Shown here: positions 10,590-21,615 of the stretch, piece by piece
Numbering within the stretch: the first letter of the stretch is position 1
Layout: every line of letters starts with the position of its first letter
Assembly (NCBI GenBank): GCA_038380435.1
Contig: JAWZYU010000010.1
Coordinates: 41,822,135 to 41,886,134 of the forward strand
Origin: Ryuthela nishihirai
Taxonomy: Eukaryota; Arthropoda; Arachnida; Araneae; Heptathelidae
Direction of reading: 5' to 3'
DNA length: 64,000 nucleotides
The notes under the pieces: model-generated
What the model was told of the DNA's origin: nothing
Seen by the model: only the letters and a program-made list of their open reading frames with translations
Databases searched by the model: none
Program-made: the position numbers and the translations under genes

Positions 10590-11670
10590 AGCCCTAGACA
10601 TTGCCCAAATAGATCTCAAAATGTTGGTGTCATCCAGAAGCCCCTCAATGTCAGGTTGTCATCCACTGAAGTTGCTTCATGTCATTTCTGTAACATCTTT
10701 ATGTAAGTCTTAAAATTTGCAGTGACATTTGATCTATAGACTGAATCGAAGGGGTGGGGTATAGATGCAAGAATAGAATTTTGACAAAGATATAACTGCA
10801 GATTTTAAACTGCCTTCTAACTCAAGATCATGACCAGGTGTATTGTCTTACACAAGAGAGCCTTTAATGGAAGCTTGTACCTGATCAGGTAGGGTCTGAT
10901 TTAGGGACAAAATGCATCAGTAACCCTTTCCACAAACAACGGTCTTGTCACCCATGCTTTTCTGCTCAACTTCCAGTAGATGTCCAGATGAGCCCTGTTA
11001 ATCTGATGCTTAAAACCCTGAGCATATCTGAACGATAGGACAACATTGGCTTCAGTTTGAAGGCACCTGAAGCATTGGCCCCTAACAACAAAATTAGCCT
11101 ATTCTCAATAGGCATGAGATCTGATATAGAAACTTCTTCCTTGATGATATAGTTCCATTAGGTAGCTTCTTTCAAAAGAGACCAGTCTTATCACAATTAA
11201 ACACCTGTTGTGGAAGATAGCCCTCCTATTCCATCAACTCAGCAAATTCAGACAAACTTTGCTGCATCCTCCTTATCTGAGCTTGCAGCTTTTCCATGCC
11301 TAATCACATTATGAATTCCCAATCCTTGTCTTGAATTTTTCAAATCATCTGTTGCTAGTTTTAATTCCTCATACACTTCACTAGATTCAAGGGCCCTTAT
11401 GCTTTAGATCATCATAAATGCTTTTGATTCTATCATTCACAAAACTGGCATCAATAGGCTCACCTTATATTTGTCTCGTCTTAATTCATAACATTAACAG
11501 TCTTTCCATTTCCACAATTAGTTCCTTTGATCTCTTGTTTGGAAGCATCTGTTACTCTTTGGTCTTTGAGTTTGGCTTTATTCTGTAATATGGTAGACAC
11601 GGTGGATGGGCCAGACCATATTTCTTTATAAGTTCATTTGTTTTGCTACCCTTGTCAGTCTTTTCGATAA
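10590..11670 (-). pseudogene. pogo/Tigger-type transposase remnant
   Basis: Minus-strand translation, frame-shifted many times, follows the Tigger/CENP-B-like order: EIIEKTDKGSKTNELIKKYG near 11640, SFVNDRIKSIYDDLKHKGP near 11400-11450, then GIHNVIRHGKAASSD-like sequence, an RSYLMELYHQGRSF-like segment, a KAWVT-like block near 10960, the catalytic DNTPGHDLE motif near 10825-10850, and TLRGFWM near the 3' end. These are the DNA-binding and DDE portions of a pogo-group cut-and-paste transposase. Stops and indels make it non-functional. I could not identify the TIRs. Confidence 0.75.
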
Positions 11671-12115
11671 TTTCTAAATTAATTTGTAATTTTATTCCTT
11701 TTCTACTTTACATTTTTAAAGATTATTGTTATGCAATTTAGCCTTAAAGTATTTAAGAAGTTATGATGATAACACCAATTTGTAATTCACATCTCTGAAC
11801 ATCATCAAAATCAACAATGAAGATTCATAAATGAGCATTGCTGATTGAGGGCTGGTCAGATCACTTTTGAATGCTATGATTAGAAGTTGCATGCCTGTCA
11901 TAACTCAGTTGCTATGCTGTCTATAACTCAGTTGCTATGATAATGTTGTGATCATTAGAAGAACACGTGGGAGGCCTATGGGAGGTTGTTATGTGAAATC
12001 ATGCTATGTAAGCTGTTTCTTATGCAAAAGGCCCATTATATTAACGACTTACAGTAAATTTACATTCTGCGCAATGTTAACTGAGGTATGACTTTATTTC
12101 ACGTGCTAGTTGAAT
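11671..12115. other. Unassigned DNA with a small direct repeat
   Basis: ATAACTCAGTTGCTATG occurs twice, about 22 bp apart, near 11900-11940. TTAACGACTTACAG near 12044 vaguely resembles a Tigger terminus but has no confirmed partner. No coding signal. Confidence 0.4.
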
Positions 12116-12119
12116 ATAC

Positions 12120-13300
12120 ACTACAGGGAAAAAAAATTGCAATACCTGGAAAGATTAATGCCATTTTATTGAAATTCAGGCAGCTGTTAGCATACACTGA
12201 GATGTGTGATTGATTACATTATCAAAAAAAAATATGGAAAATTACCACTTTACTACCCGGTAAAGTGGTATAATTAGTATGATGTTGATTGTTCATCAAT
12301 ACATTCATGAACGGTGGGGAACGCTATCATACAGCTCTATAATGTTGTCCTGAGGGATAGAATACCAAATAGTACGAATTCGCTGTTCCATTTCAGCAAC
12401 AGTGGTTGGTGCACTTGGATGTTGTTGGAGGTGTCAACCCATCATGTCCCAGACGCGTTGAATAGGTAAAAGGTCCGGCGAGCATGCTGGCCATGGTAGT
12501 ACCTGAACGTTTTGCTCATATAAATGCTGCATACAAATGTCGGCTGTGTGGGGATGGTCGTTATCTTACTGGTATAAGGTTCCATGCTGCTGAACAAATG
12601 AGACAGCCATTGGCTGCAAAATGTTGGTAACATATCATTGGGCAGTTAGAGATCCCCTTATGATGACCAGTTCTGACCGAGATTCCGATTAACATACCCC
12701 ATACCAAGACACCAGGTGCTGGAGCTGTGTGACAATTTCGCATGCACTGGGTGGCATTCATTTCCCCTGGATGATGGCGAACACGTTGTCTACCATCGTG
12801 CTGACCAAGACAAAAACTAGATTCATCGCTAAACATCACAGTACTCTACTGTTGTTCATTCCAGTTCTGTCTGAGGTGACACCACTGAAGATGTGCTTGC
12901 ATGTGGGCAGATGTGAAGGGCAAATGCAGTGCAGGACATAGGCTTGCAATGAAAAATGTAAAATGCCATTGTGTACTGTCTGCCTGGTAGGTATTTGATG
13001 TGTTAACTTGTAGTCGCGAATCTGTCATGCAATGCCTTGTGTCACAAAAATGGCGGTCCTGTCGCTCTGTCATGTCGTCGTCTTGATCCTTGTCTGCATG
13101 TGTGGGATCCTTCTTGAACCCACTGTTACCATATGTTACGATGGTGTTGGGATTGCGGCCAATGAGGTTGGTCACGGTAATAAGTGCCAATGTTGAAACT
13201 CTTGGTGTAACTAATAACTCCTATTCCATGGTGTTTGTCCAGAATGCTGTTCTTTCATATCCATTTGTCTTTTCAGTGTGGTATCTTTGAGCATAAGAAT
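12120..13300 (-). pseudogene. Tc1-like transposase remnant
   Basis: A Tc1-type terminus (ACACTACAGGGAAAAAAAAT) starts at about 12120. The minus-strand coding runs from an N-terminal TNLIGRNPNTIVTYG-like DNA-binding part (about 13160), through TERQDRHF and LPFTSAHMQAHLQW, to MMFSDESSFCLGQHDG with the first catalytic Asp (about 12830). DNDHPHTA with the second Asp lies just after an in-frame stop (about 12560), and CSPDLLPIQRVWD follows near 12450-12490. The third catalytic residue, normally Glu in SPDLxPIE, is Gln (codon at 12458-12460). Several frameshifts and stops are present. I found no right TIR, so the element is truncated or heavily eroded there. Confidence 0.8.
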
Positions 13301-13664
13301 TGTTGTAATTCGATCCCAAGCAAAAACATGATTCATTAGAGGACACCTCATAATGCCACTGCAATTACTTAGTCTTTGTTCTAGCCACAACTTTTTTAAG
13401 GTTTTGTGTTGCATATTCAAAGTTAATCAAAGTACTGGGTAATAAATATATTATCAGCTGCAAATATAAAGGCAGTTCAAATGATTATCACCATCTTTCA
13501 GATGTTTTCTTTATCTACATAGATGTGATATAGCCCAATAATTAGTAGTGTGAACAATAATTCCAGATTTAGAATCCCTCTTGTAATTATTGCTGCTAAC
13601 AATGCTATACAAATACATTCCTGTAGGAGTTGTAGTAGGATAGACCAGAGTTCTGAAATTCTTA

Positions 13665-14010
13665 GTGGTGGAGGATGCCTGAGTCAAGTAGCACACCTGG
13701 CTTGTAATCTGAAGTTTCCAGGTTTAAGTCCCAACTCTCAGCATTGAGATTTATCTCCTCTAATATCCATCTTGCTTTCAGTAAGAAACAGACACCTAAG
13801 GGATTGGGTGGGACATTAAACTGTGGCCCCATGTGCAGAAGAACGAAACCCTGTGTCAAGGCCATCCAACATCTGTCTCCTAATAATTGTTCAGTAGGTC
13901 CCCTTCCCCCAAACTTCTCTGAGTGCTTGCTGACCTTGTGATCTGGCTATTTAGCCCATTGTGTAAAAAAAGTTCTACTCAGAGATGAAAGAAAACGAAC
14001 CCAATCCAAT
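13665..14010 (+). repeat. SINE-A copy, nearly full length
   Basis: Begins GTGGTGGAGGATGCCTGAGT with a degraded A box. The B box is AGGTTTAAGTCC. It then follows the SINE-A body, with about 30 bp lost before CAAGGCCATCC, to GAAAGAAAACGAACCC. Divergence is high and no target duplication is visible. Confidence 0.75.
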
Positions 14011-14159
14011 CTGAAATTCAAGTTCATGGCACACATGAAAAAACACCAGTTTATTTATTTAGTGCCTGAGATGAGGGTGGGGGTGGAATTCTCTTCCCTT
14101 TAAAAGAATTTCACATCTTACCTGGAACTGCATTTCAACATACTGACAGTAAACTGTAT

Positions 14160-14408
14160 CAATGGTATAACTAGAGTAGGGCACGTGTGTGTGTGTGTGT
14201 TGGGGGGGGGGGGGGGGGGCAGAGGGTGGCAAAATTTCAGATATTTTTTTTTCTTTTTTGCCCATTTTGGGGATTATGCAATTTCTTTCCATGTTTGCTG
14301 CCACCAGTTCAGAGGGTGGCAAAACTGATGCACTGCAGTGCACTGGACTATGGGGACGATAGTAACAGTCACTTGCCCCGGGTGGCAAATTACTCAGTTA
14401 TGCCACTG
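14160..14408. mobile_element. 249-bp hAT-like MITE
   Basis: Left end CAATGGTATAACTAGAGT and right end ACTCAGTTATGCCACTG are inverted repeats. The flanks AACTGTAT (14152-14159) and AACAGTAT (14409-14416) match at 7 of 8 bases, the 8-bp target duplication expected for hAT elements. The interior has (GT)n followed by a run of about 17 G, then GAGGGTGGCAAAA occurring twice. It has no coding capacity. Confidence 0.7.
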
Positions 14409-14416
14409 AACAGTAT

Positions 14417-16579
14417 GAGTATCTTCTATAGGCCAATAGTTCTATCCCATAGAAACTTCCTGATGTGTTGCACTTCTCCATGCATATGGTGTAATGGGTA
14501 TCCATACAAATGGTGCCAAACACATGCAATTTGAGTCTTACCAACATTTTGAAGTCTTTTTGAAATTTATGACAGTATATTGCAACCTATACACTGCATT
14601 ACAATTTCATTCACTTGTGTACATCAATTTGTTATCTGTGCTTTTTTTTACATTAGGTCTTTCTAGTTTTTTTTTTTTGTCAGAAGTTGTTTATTTTCTG
14701 ATCAGTACCACAGTAGAGAAGTTCTCACCACAGTGATAGAGGGATTCAAATAATATGCAAAAATTTTGTGTAAAATTAAAAGCAAGCCTAATTTGAACTC
14801 TGCAAAAAATGCCATTTTCTCATTCAGATGATCCCCACCTGTTTACTTAAGAAGGCAAATGTGAAGCTCGGCTTCAAATTGACTAGATTTTACCAAATAT
14901 TGTTATATACCAGAAAAACAAAATCATAATATTGTATGTACAATATCAGGTGTATTGTTTCAAAGTCAAAATTTAAGTAAATAAAGGAAAACTGATTACA
15001 TTAACTGCAAAAGTAAGTTCTCTTTTTCATTATGCATTTTTGTTTTAATCCCTTTGATTATGCACTTCCTACTTGAAATATTCTACTGTTGTAATTTTTC
15101 CTAGCTTTGAATGTAACAGGCTACACCAGAAAATTCACCCTCCATTTGCAAATGGATTTCCTCAGCCTTTGGTTTAATAAATATTTTTTGACTTATATTT
15201 CATTAATGCTCATTATTTTTGTATATGCAGGGCCAGTCTAAAATATTTTGGTACCCTGAGCAATGATACATCTAGTAGTCCTTTCCGTTCTGGTCAAATA
15301 TCAGAAAATGACTAATAAAGAAAAAGGTCTTTCAGTTTTAATTTATTGTTTTGAAAGTGTCTAATATTTTGGCACCTTGTACAGCTGCTTGGGTACTTCT
15401 CTACACATCTCTATAAGAGGAGGTCAGTAAGCATTGGAGACATGGTCTGACAGCAGTAATATCAGTGAGCAACTCTTTTCATTACCACTCAAGAACTGGG
15501 CAACAGTGGCCAATTTTTGTGTACAATGGGATTCAAGATATCTTAATATTTAACGATAGTTCCACCAATGGGATACAAGTTCTGACATCAGGGGGAGCGA
15601 ACATATAAAAAAGGCACTACCCCATATACCAAATAAAAGGTGCCACTTTTAGAGACTGCTCAGGAGAAAATGCCTGCTCACCCCTAGCTATGCCACTGAG
15701 TGCCAGTATTAGATGGCCATGGTGAAACATTTGTGAAATTCTCAGTATACAACATTTTGTCAAATGATCTTATTAAACTAATGAAATGTCAGTCTTCACA
15801 AGAATGAGTCTTCAGTCAAGGCTCATTGGCCAATTAAGCTCAGTGGATGTTTAGAATTATCTTTAGACTAATTATGCTAAATAATTATGCTTTTTAATTA
15901 TTTTAGTAATTCCTGCTTTTCTGTTTTCCTTCCCAGTTGGAACATGAACATTTTGAGTGATGTTTGAAGGTTGCATGATACACCTATTTCACTTTCCAAT
16001 GTAGCATTCCTGTAAATGGCCATGTAAGGATGAAGGTGAAATGTTTCCCATAGACCAGGCTTTTAAAAAAAAAATTCTTGGCTGCTGCCCCTCCTCCAAA
16101 AAATGAAAACAGTAATAGCATTTTCTGAGGTCCTTATACCCTTAAAAATCTAAAATGACACTGTAGATACAATAAATATTAAACAAATTTCTCATATTCA
16201 CATATTTTATTTAATTTAGTACATCTGTTAAGTATTATAATTAAATTTAATTTCAGTGACTTATTCACGGTGATGAGTGAATAGGCTTACGAAATAAAAT
16301 GACATGAATTTCAGCATCTCTTAAATAAAAATTTGGTTCCTTTCAACTTTCTCTAAATAGAGTTATTTATTATTATGATTCATTTATGGCATGAATCCAT
16401 TTCAGAACATAATTTTTTAATATTTTACGTACGTATAAAAATTTAAAAATAAAATTAAATGTGCTGTGAGACTTTCAAAAGACTTTGTGGCCCATATTTT
16501 TTGAAAAAACCTACCCTTGATTGATGATTGCTAAAAATGTATAAAACTGCAAGTACCAATAATGCACCAGTAGTATTAG
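14417..16579. other. Mostly unassigned DNA with isolated hAT-like termini
   Basis: CAGGGCCAGTCTAAAATATT at 15230 and CCCCTAGCTATGCCACTG at about 15685-15703 look like hAT-type ends but do not match each other well enough to define one element. The rest, including the AT-rich 16100-16480 stretch, shows nothing I can name. Confidence 0.4.
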
Positions 16580-16584
16580 GGGTG

Positions 16585-17345
16585 TTCAAAAAATTCATAG
16601 CATGTATCTGCAGAACAAAAAATTCTTAACGTATCTGCAGGAAAAAAAAAATGGTGAGGTAAGAACATGTATACTTAGCTCAACAAAACTTGGTTGAAAA
16701 TCAAACAAACTTGGTCACAGTAAAAGTGCCTTTCAGCAATTTTGCTGCCTTTCAAAGTTTTCTCCCCTTTAACATCTATGCGAAGTTGCAGACCTTTATG
16801 ACAATTCTGGAACGCTTGGTGGTACTCCTGTGGGGGAATACTCCGTAACTCTGAATGAAAACATTTTACATGATCTTGTATCCTTGAAAAAGGGTTCTCG
16901 GCATGCTCTTTTTAATTTTTGGAAACAACTGAAAATGGCGTGGTTCAAGATCAGGTAAATATGCAGGATGGAGTAGCTGTTTGATTTTTTCCTGCTCTAG
17001 GTAGGCTGTAACTTGCCGGTTTTGTTAGCATTGGCATTGTCATGAAGTAGGAGAACCCTTTACACGCTGATTTTTATTATTTCTTTCATCTTAACCATTT
17101 TGGGAAAAACAATGTTGGTATGGTATTGGCCATTTATAATAATTTTATCAGGAAATGTGTCCATTGCTATGACATTTTGGGAATTGAAAAAAATAAAAAT
17201 CAACAAAAAATGTAAACCTTGAGTGAAAGTCTTGTCGGAGGGTAAAAAGTGTGAAAAGGAACAGGCTTAATGTTGAGCCTGACTTAAGACTGAAACTGTC
17301 TTCCAATGCACTTGATGTAAGCAAACTGGTCAAAGATTGCAAGCA
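16585..17345 (-). pseudogene. mariner-type transposase remnant
   Basis: Minus-strand frames give LLLHDNANANKTGKLQ (about 17010-17055), with the second catalytic Asp of mariner transposases, then LLHPAYLPDLEPRHFQLFPK (about 16920-16980) and KTLFQ/DI-like C-terminal sequence to about 16690. The position that is Asp in the SPDLAPxDF motif of DD34D mariners reads His here. Stops interrupt the rest, and the N-terminal third is barely readable. GGGGTGTTCAAAAAATTCAT at 16581-16600 probably marks the element end. Confidence 0.7.
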
Positions 17346-17539
17346 ACACCATTCTTCACATTGAAATGGAGAATAAAAAATTCATTCGTTTATTTACTTT
17401 TTTGAAATGTGCTAATACTATTTTAATTCTAAAAATAATTATGATGTTATTATTTCTTATCCCTTGGTCTTAAACAGTTCCATGAGATTATATTTTTTAA
17501 TTCACTTATTAATTTTTGTTCATCTTCTTGAATTTGGGC

Positions 17540-17662
17540 GTCGAACATCACAGTGAATCGCAACCGAAACCAATGAACGTGTTCACCAACTGGAAGGCAT
17601 GCGACAATGTGCAACTGAACTAGCTGACGAACCCAATGAACATGACCAGCACTTGGAAGTAT
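17540..17662 (+). repeat. Helitron segment, inverted copy (left arm)
   Basis: These 123 bp are the reverse complement of 18088-18210 with about two mismatches. Read on the plus strand they encode TNERVHQLEGMRQCATELAD and DEPNEHDQHLEV, part of the repeated leader of a Helitron protein. This copy is separated from the main fragment and points the other way. Confidence 0.85.
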
Positions 17663-17725
17663 ATCTACAGCTTCATTGCTGGCGGACACACTGTGATGTG
17701 TCCGCCAGCAATGAAGCTGTAGATA
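17662..17725. repeat. Perfect 29-bp palindrome with 6-nt loop
   Basis: The arms 17662-17690 and 17697-17725 are exact reverse complements around CTGTGA (the left arm starts TATCTACAGCTTCATTGC). It abuts the inner end of the inverted Helitron segment. Perfect pairing in otherwise decayed DNA suggests a recent template switch. Confidence 0.95.
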
Positions 17726-17762
17726 CAATGACTGGTGATGGTTCAATCATTGTCCTCGTTGA

Positions 17763-18340
17763 ATGACGACAGAGCGAAGCATACGTTCAGGTTTCGGATC
17801 CTTTTGTGGAATTCTTCGGCAAGAGAATGACGTCATGAAAAGAGGCACACCAATTCATTTGGAAACTCGTGGTTCCAGCTTCATTTGGCCATGCAAACAG
17901 CAGTCGCCAAAGGAGTCGTGGTTAATCGATTGGATACATTCTTCGGGGAAATGAACAGCTCTGCAGTGAATGCATGCAATGTTGATAGGTCCCAAGCTTT
18001 CATAGATCACGTCTGCATTGACAGCGTGCTTGTAGGTCAGCAATCGATTCTGTTCCAAGGCTCTTTGGCGTCTAGCATCACGACGTCATACTTCCAAGTG
18101 CTGGTCATGTTCATTGGGTTCGTCAGCTAGTTCAGTTGCACATTGCCGCATGCCTTCCAGTCGGTGAACACGTTCATTGGTTTCGGTTGCGATTCACTGT
18201 GATGTTCGACATGGTTCTTCCAAGCGATGGTCACGTGGTTCATCGGTTTCGTTGGCTAGTCGTTGAGTTGCACATTGTCGCATGTCTTTCAGTCGCTGAA
18301 CACATTCTTCGGCGGTTTCAACTACTCTTCACTGTTTATT
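17763..18340 (-). pseudogene. Helitron replicase N-terminal region remnant
   Basis: Read on the minus strand from about 18330: two tandem leader repeats, RVVETAEECVQRLKDMRQCA then TNERVHRLEGMRQCATELAD, followed by RRQRALEQNRLLTYKHAVN, VIYESLGPINIACIHCRAVH, FPEECIQ and SFGDCCLHGQMKLEP (17870-17995). The CxxC and CC pair with the surrounding His fits the zinc-binding motif before the Rep domain of Helitron proteins (compare CxxCxAxxF...CC). The HUH Rep and helicase domains are absent and the leader has an in-frame stop. Helitrons move by rolling-circle replication. The terminal 5' TC and 3' CTRR hairpin were not found. Confidence 0.7.
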
Positions 18341-19030
18341 TATTCAGTCCATTTGATCGAGTTTTTCTTTGGATTGCGATTCATTGAGGATCATAATAAC
18401 GTCGGAGATTCTTTCCATTCTTCTCATCTTAGCTGCTCAGATTGGTCTTGTAGACGTAGGCTGATCTTCAACCAAAGAAAGGCCATATGCTTCGAGACGG
18501 GGATCACAAAACAGCTGCTCTTGAATACCCAGGCTATTCCATATTTAGTTGTTCCTCCAACGGTGCCGTGTTCTTATTCTTTTTAAAGTTGCATTTCGTA
18601 GGGCATCCACCAGGCATCTTTCATGTAGTTAAATAAGTTTAATAATTTTTTAATTAATAAGTTTTAAAAAATATTAACTGAAATTATTATTTAGTTATTT
18701 ATTATTTGCTGATAATATACTCACAACTTTAAACACTGTGATTATTAAACTGTTCACTTGAGCACATAAATTATCAACCATTTTATTTACAAATCTAAAA
18801 ACATAAACAACATAAAATGTTACACATGATTTGTAAAGTCCATATTGGCTCAGGTAGAACATCAGACCTTTTATTATTGTTGTTTTATTCTTCAACTACA
18901 AAAAAAAATTCACCAGGCCTGGGAAAAGGGGGTACCACGGATGACCCCCTAAATGAGTTTTCCCAAAGTCGAGATCTAGCTAAATCGCTTTCTCGCACCC
19001 GAAAACGGTAGATTCACCCCCATTATATCA
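18341..19030. other. Helitron 5' flank and unassigned DNA
   Basis: Up to about 18620 the base composition stays like the Helitron fragment, and the minus strand may hold its upstream leader (an ATG at about 18623 followed by CysPro-containing sequence). I cannot confirm this. From 18630 the sequence is AT-rich and unassigned. Confidence 0.35.
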
Positions 19031-19033
19031 ATA

Positions 19034-19490
19034 TCCTTAGGCTCGTTTTCAAGATAAAAGTTGCATACATACAAATATGCAAGAATTGCTCGCTTTAGAT
19101 TATAGGATATATGGGAACAATCATTTTCATTTCCACCGCTTTAGGGATGAAGAAAGCATTTTTCATGTCCTACGACATTCCAGGTGTCAAGCTTTCATTC
19201 GACACATAGCTGGTTGCTTTCTGCACTCGCGTCAGGAGATATAGAGGAACAATCATTATCACGTTCCCCTTTCATGTGGGGGGGGGAGGAAGAAAGCGTT
19301 AGGTATCAATTTTTCGTAGTCTACGACTTTCACCGCGTCAGAAGCTTTAATTCGACGTTAGTTTAATTCGACTTTTGGCTTTTGCATTCTGGAATATAGC
19401 TTAAGAATAGTTTTCCTAGTTAGCCTATGATACTCCCCGCATCACAAGCTTTCATTTGGCACATAAATCATTAACCAAGGTGAGTATATA
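19034..19490 (+). repeat. Rep-E tandem units
   Basis: About two and a half units of roughly 165 bp, each with a TACGACATTCC-like block, CAAGCTTTCATTCGACACAT, CTGCACTCGCGTCAGGAGAT, GAGGAACAATCAT and a G-run followed by GAAGAAAGC. The same blocks recur at 23.4-24.6 kb. No coding capacity. Confidence 0.6.
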
Positions 19491-19662
19491 TAATGTGGCG
19501 CCACAAGGCTCTGTTTTACCAAGGTCATTCGAGTCAGCTCTTTGCTTGGTGAACTCTGTCTGTAAAGTCTTTCAGGTAATTTTTGCTTCTTTTTATCACG
19601 CCGAACTGTGCAATAGCAAACTACATGACTAATCCTTCGAAGAATAAGAAAAACGTTTCATA

Positions 19663-20298
19663 TACGCACACCGGCCACTGAATTAGAAACCTTTGTTCAA
19701 TAACGAGTTCGACCTCCTTTAGCCCGAATTACAGCACTTATGCGGTTTGGCATAGATTCCACAAGTTGGAGTACCTTTACATCTCCAGCATAGGCGTTCA
19801 CCAGACAGTCCTTTAACTAGTTCAGATTTGACGGAAGAGAACTTTGCTCCCGAATCTATTTTTTTTACCATGTCCCATACATCCTCAATGGGGTTCAGAT
19901 CCGGTCTTTGTGGTGGCTAAGGAAGATGGTGGAAGTCACTGTCATGCTCGCTGAACACATCTTGTGCAATGGACAGTAGCATTGTTATTACATGCTGGAT
20001 AAAAAGTCAACATTGCAGGATTGGATTGGATTGACAACAATGTTCAGATAATCCTTGGAGGACACCCGACCTTCCATCAATATCAGGGGTCCCCGTACAA
20101 CAGAACGTGCCCCACACCATGACACCGTCTCCAGAAACTTGAGTTGTGTTTTTTACAAGGCAAGCTGGGCCCATTACTTCATGTGGCTCCCGCCAAACTC
20201 TGCTAATTGTCAGTACAGAACCAGGTGTACTGTGACTCGTCGGACCATATGACTTTTTTCCAGCCTTCCTGTGTTCAGTCAGTGTTCCTGACACCACT
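19663..20298 (-). pseudogene. Tc1-like transposase remnant, C-terminal part
   Basis: Minus-strand reading includes GWKKVIWSDESQYTWFCTD with the first catalytic Asp (about 20220-20270), MGPACLVKNTTQVSGDGVMV, GVMVWGTF, and RPDLNPIEDVWDM near 19885-19920, which keeps the catalytic Glu. It is frameshifted with stops. A probable left end, CGCACACCGGCCACTGAATT, lies at about 19665. The gene continues at 20928 after an inserted LINE: joining 20298 to 20940 restores the expected order of transposase motifs. Confidence 0.8.
20287..20298 (+). repeat. 12-bp target-site duplication, left
   Basis: CCTGACACCACT, repeated exactly at 20928-20939 on the other side of the LINE. Confidence 0.85.
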
Positions 20299-20927
20299 CT
20301 CCAGGCACAGTGGCAGAGATCTTGGTCTGAACAGGTTGGTAACATGCTTTGGAGATCAAGCCCATTATCAAACTGTGGCAGTCTTGTTTTCGCAGGAATC
20401 TCAAGGAGGAAGTTGTACTTACTCGGCTCCGCTTAGGTCATTCGTATATTACACATTCTTTTCTTCATCAGGTGGACGACGAACCTAAGTGCGAGTTTTG
20501 TGACACCATTTTAACCGTTAAGCATATTTTAATCACTTGTCCAGCTTTTAATCTTGAAGGTCGATTTTATTTTTAGCTTTCATGATTTTATGTTCGAGCC
20601 TCTTGCACTCTGACATCTTTTATCCAATGATTCTTTTTTACCTCCTGTCTTTGCTGTTTTTTTACGTTTTTCTGGTTTTTTACTCGTCTATGATATTTTT
20701 ACATTGTATTCTAAATTTTATTCTTTTTTCTGATTTTAAATGGGTCTTCTACACCCATTGTTGATTCATACACTTGTTGGTAGTACTGTTTTGTTTCTGT
20801 GTCGTTCTTTCCTGATTTTGTGTTTCTTTTAACTGTGGGTTGAAGGTCTTTTATCTGTTTATATACTTTGTTTGGCGCAATATAGCCCTAGGGCTCTTGC
20901 ACCATTAAACCCCAAACAACCAACCAA
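20299..20927 (+). mobile_element. 5'-truncated LINE insertion with RNase H/zinc-knuckle C-terminus
   Basis: 629 bp bounded by a perfect 12-bp target duplication and ending in AAACAACCAACCAA. The plus-strand frame 20349-20576 encodes KEEVVLTRLRLGHSYITHSF followed by CEFCDTILTVKHILITC, the RNase H C-terminus and CCHC-like knuckle found at the end of ORF2 in I/Jockey-group LINEs. The 3' untranslated part holds TTTGGCGCAATATAGCC. Only the 3' end of the element was copied. The (AACC)n tail matches the end of SINE-A. Confidence 0.85.
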
Positions 20928-20939
20928 CCTGACACCACT
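20928..20939 (+). repeat. 12-bp target-site duplication, right
   Basis: Second copy of CCTGACACCACT, directly after the LINE tail. Confidence 0.85.
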
Positions 20940-21090
20940 GTAGACAGCTTTCTGGTTCTTCGCAGAAATCACTGGTTTCCGTATAGGTGTGCTAACACCG
21001 ATCCTCTTCAATTCCCTGTGCATAGTTCGCTGAGATATGGGTCGGGAGCAATCTTCATTGAATGCTTTGGTCAATTGCTGCACACATGAT
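20928..21090 (-). pseudogene. Tc1-like transposase remnant, N-terminal part
   Basis: The minus strand encodes MQQLTKAFNEDCSRPISQRT and RELKRIGVSTPIRKPVISAK, the second helix-turn-helix region of a Tc1-type transposase, reading toward the LINE boundary with AKNQKAVYSGVR. It is the displaced half of the gene at 19663-20298. The first HTH and the right TIR are not found beyond 21090. Confidence 0.8.
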
Positions 21091-21615
21091 TCTCAAATTA
21101 AATATAATAGTTCCCAGCTAATTTATTGCATGTTGAGATTTATTCGACATTATCAGGAGGAACAAAAAATATAACTTCGAGCCCATGGTCTCCAATTCGT
21201 CAATTGTAACTGAGTTTTTATTTACTTTAAATTGATTCACATTAAAAGAATAATCTTGTCGCTAATGTTCCTAAATATCTTCTCAATTTAAAACAGTTGC
21301 CCTATTTTATGCAGACTTAAGCAATGGATTCAAATATTATGCTCGTCAGCAAATTTCAAAAAGAACACTCCCTAAAACACGAAATATATTTTTTTAACAA
21401 CAATAGTAAAATAATACAAGCTATAAAGAAAAAATCGTACTTTCCACATCCTTAAGGGTAAAAATAAATTATTAAATTATGTTTTGCTCGCAGGCATGCT
21501 TTTCCAACCAAAAAAACCTAATTCTGTCCTTGAGTTTTATTATACCGTTAGGGAAAGCCGCATTAGAAACCCTAAGTTACAAAGTGTTATGAAAAAAATA
21601 TAAAAAAATTAAAAA
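21091..21615. other. Unassigned AT-rich DNA
   Basis: No motif, repeat or coding signal that I recognise. Confidence 0.5.

Noticed and set aside
14059..14534. ORFs of 109 and 115 codons across the hAT MITE
   Set aside because: They read through (GT)n and a run of about 17 G, giving Pro or Gly runs. Low-complexity artefacts.
15230..15703. One hAT element bounded by the two isolated hAT-like ends
   Set aside because: The ends are not inverted repeats of each other and no 8-bp duplication was found.
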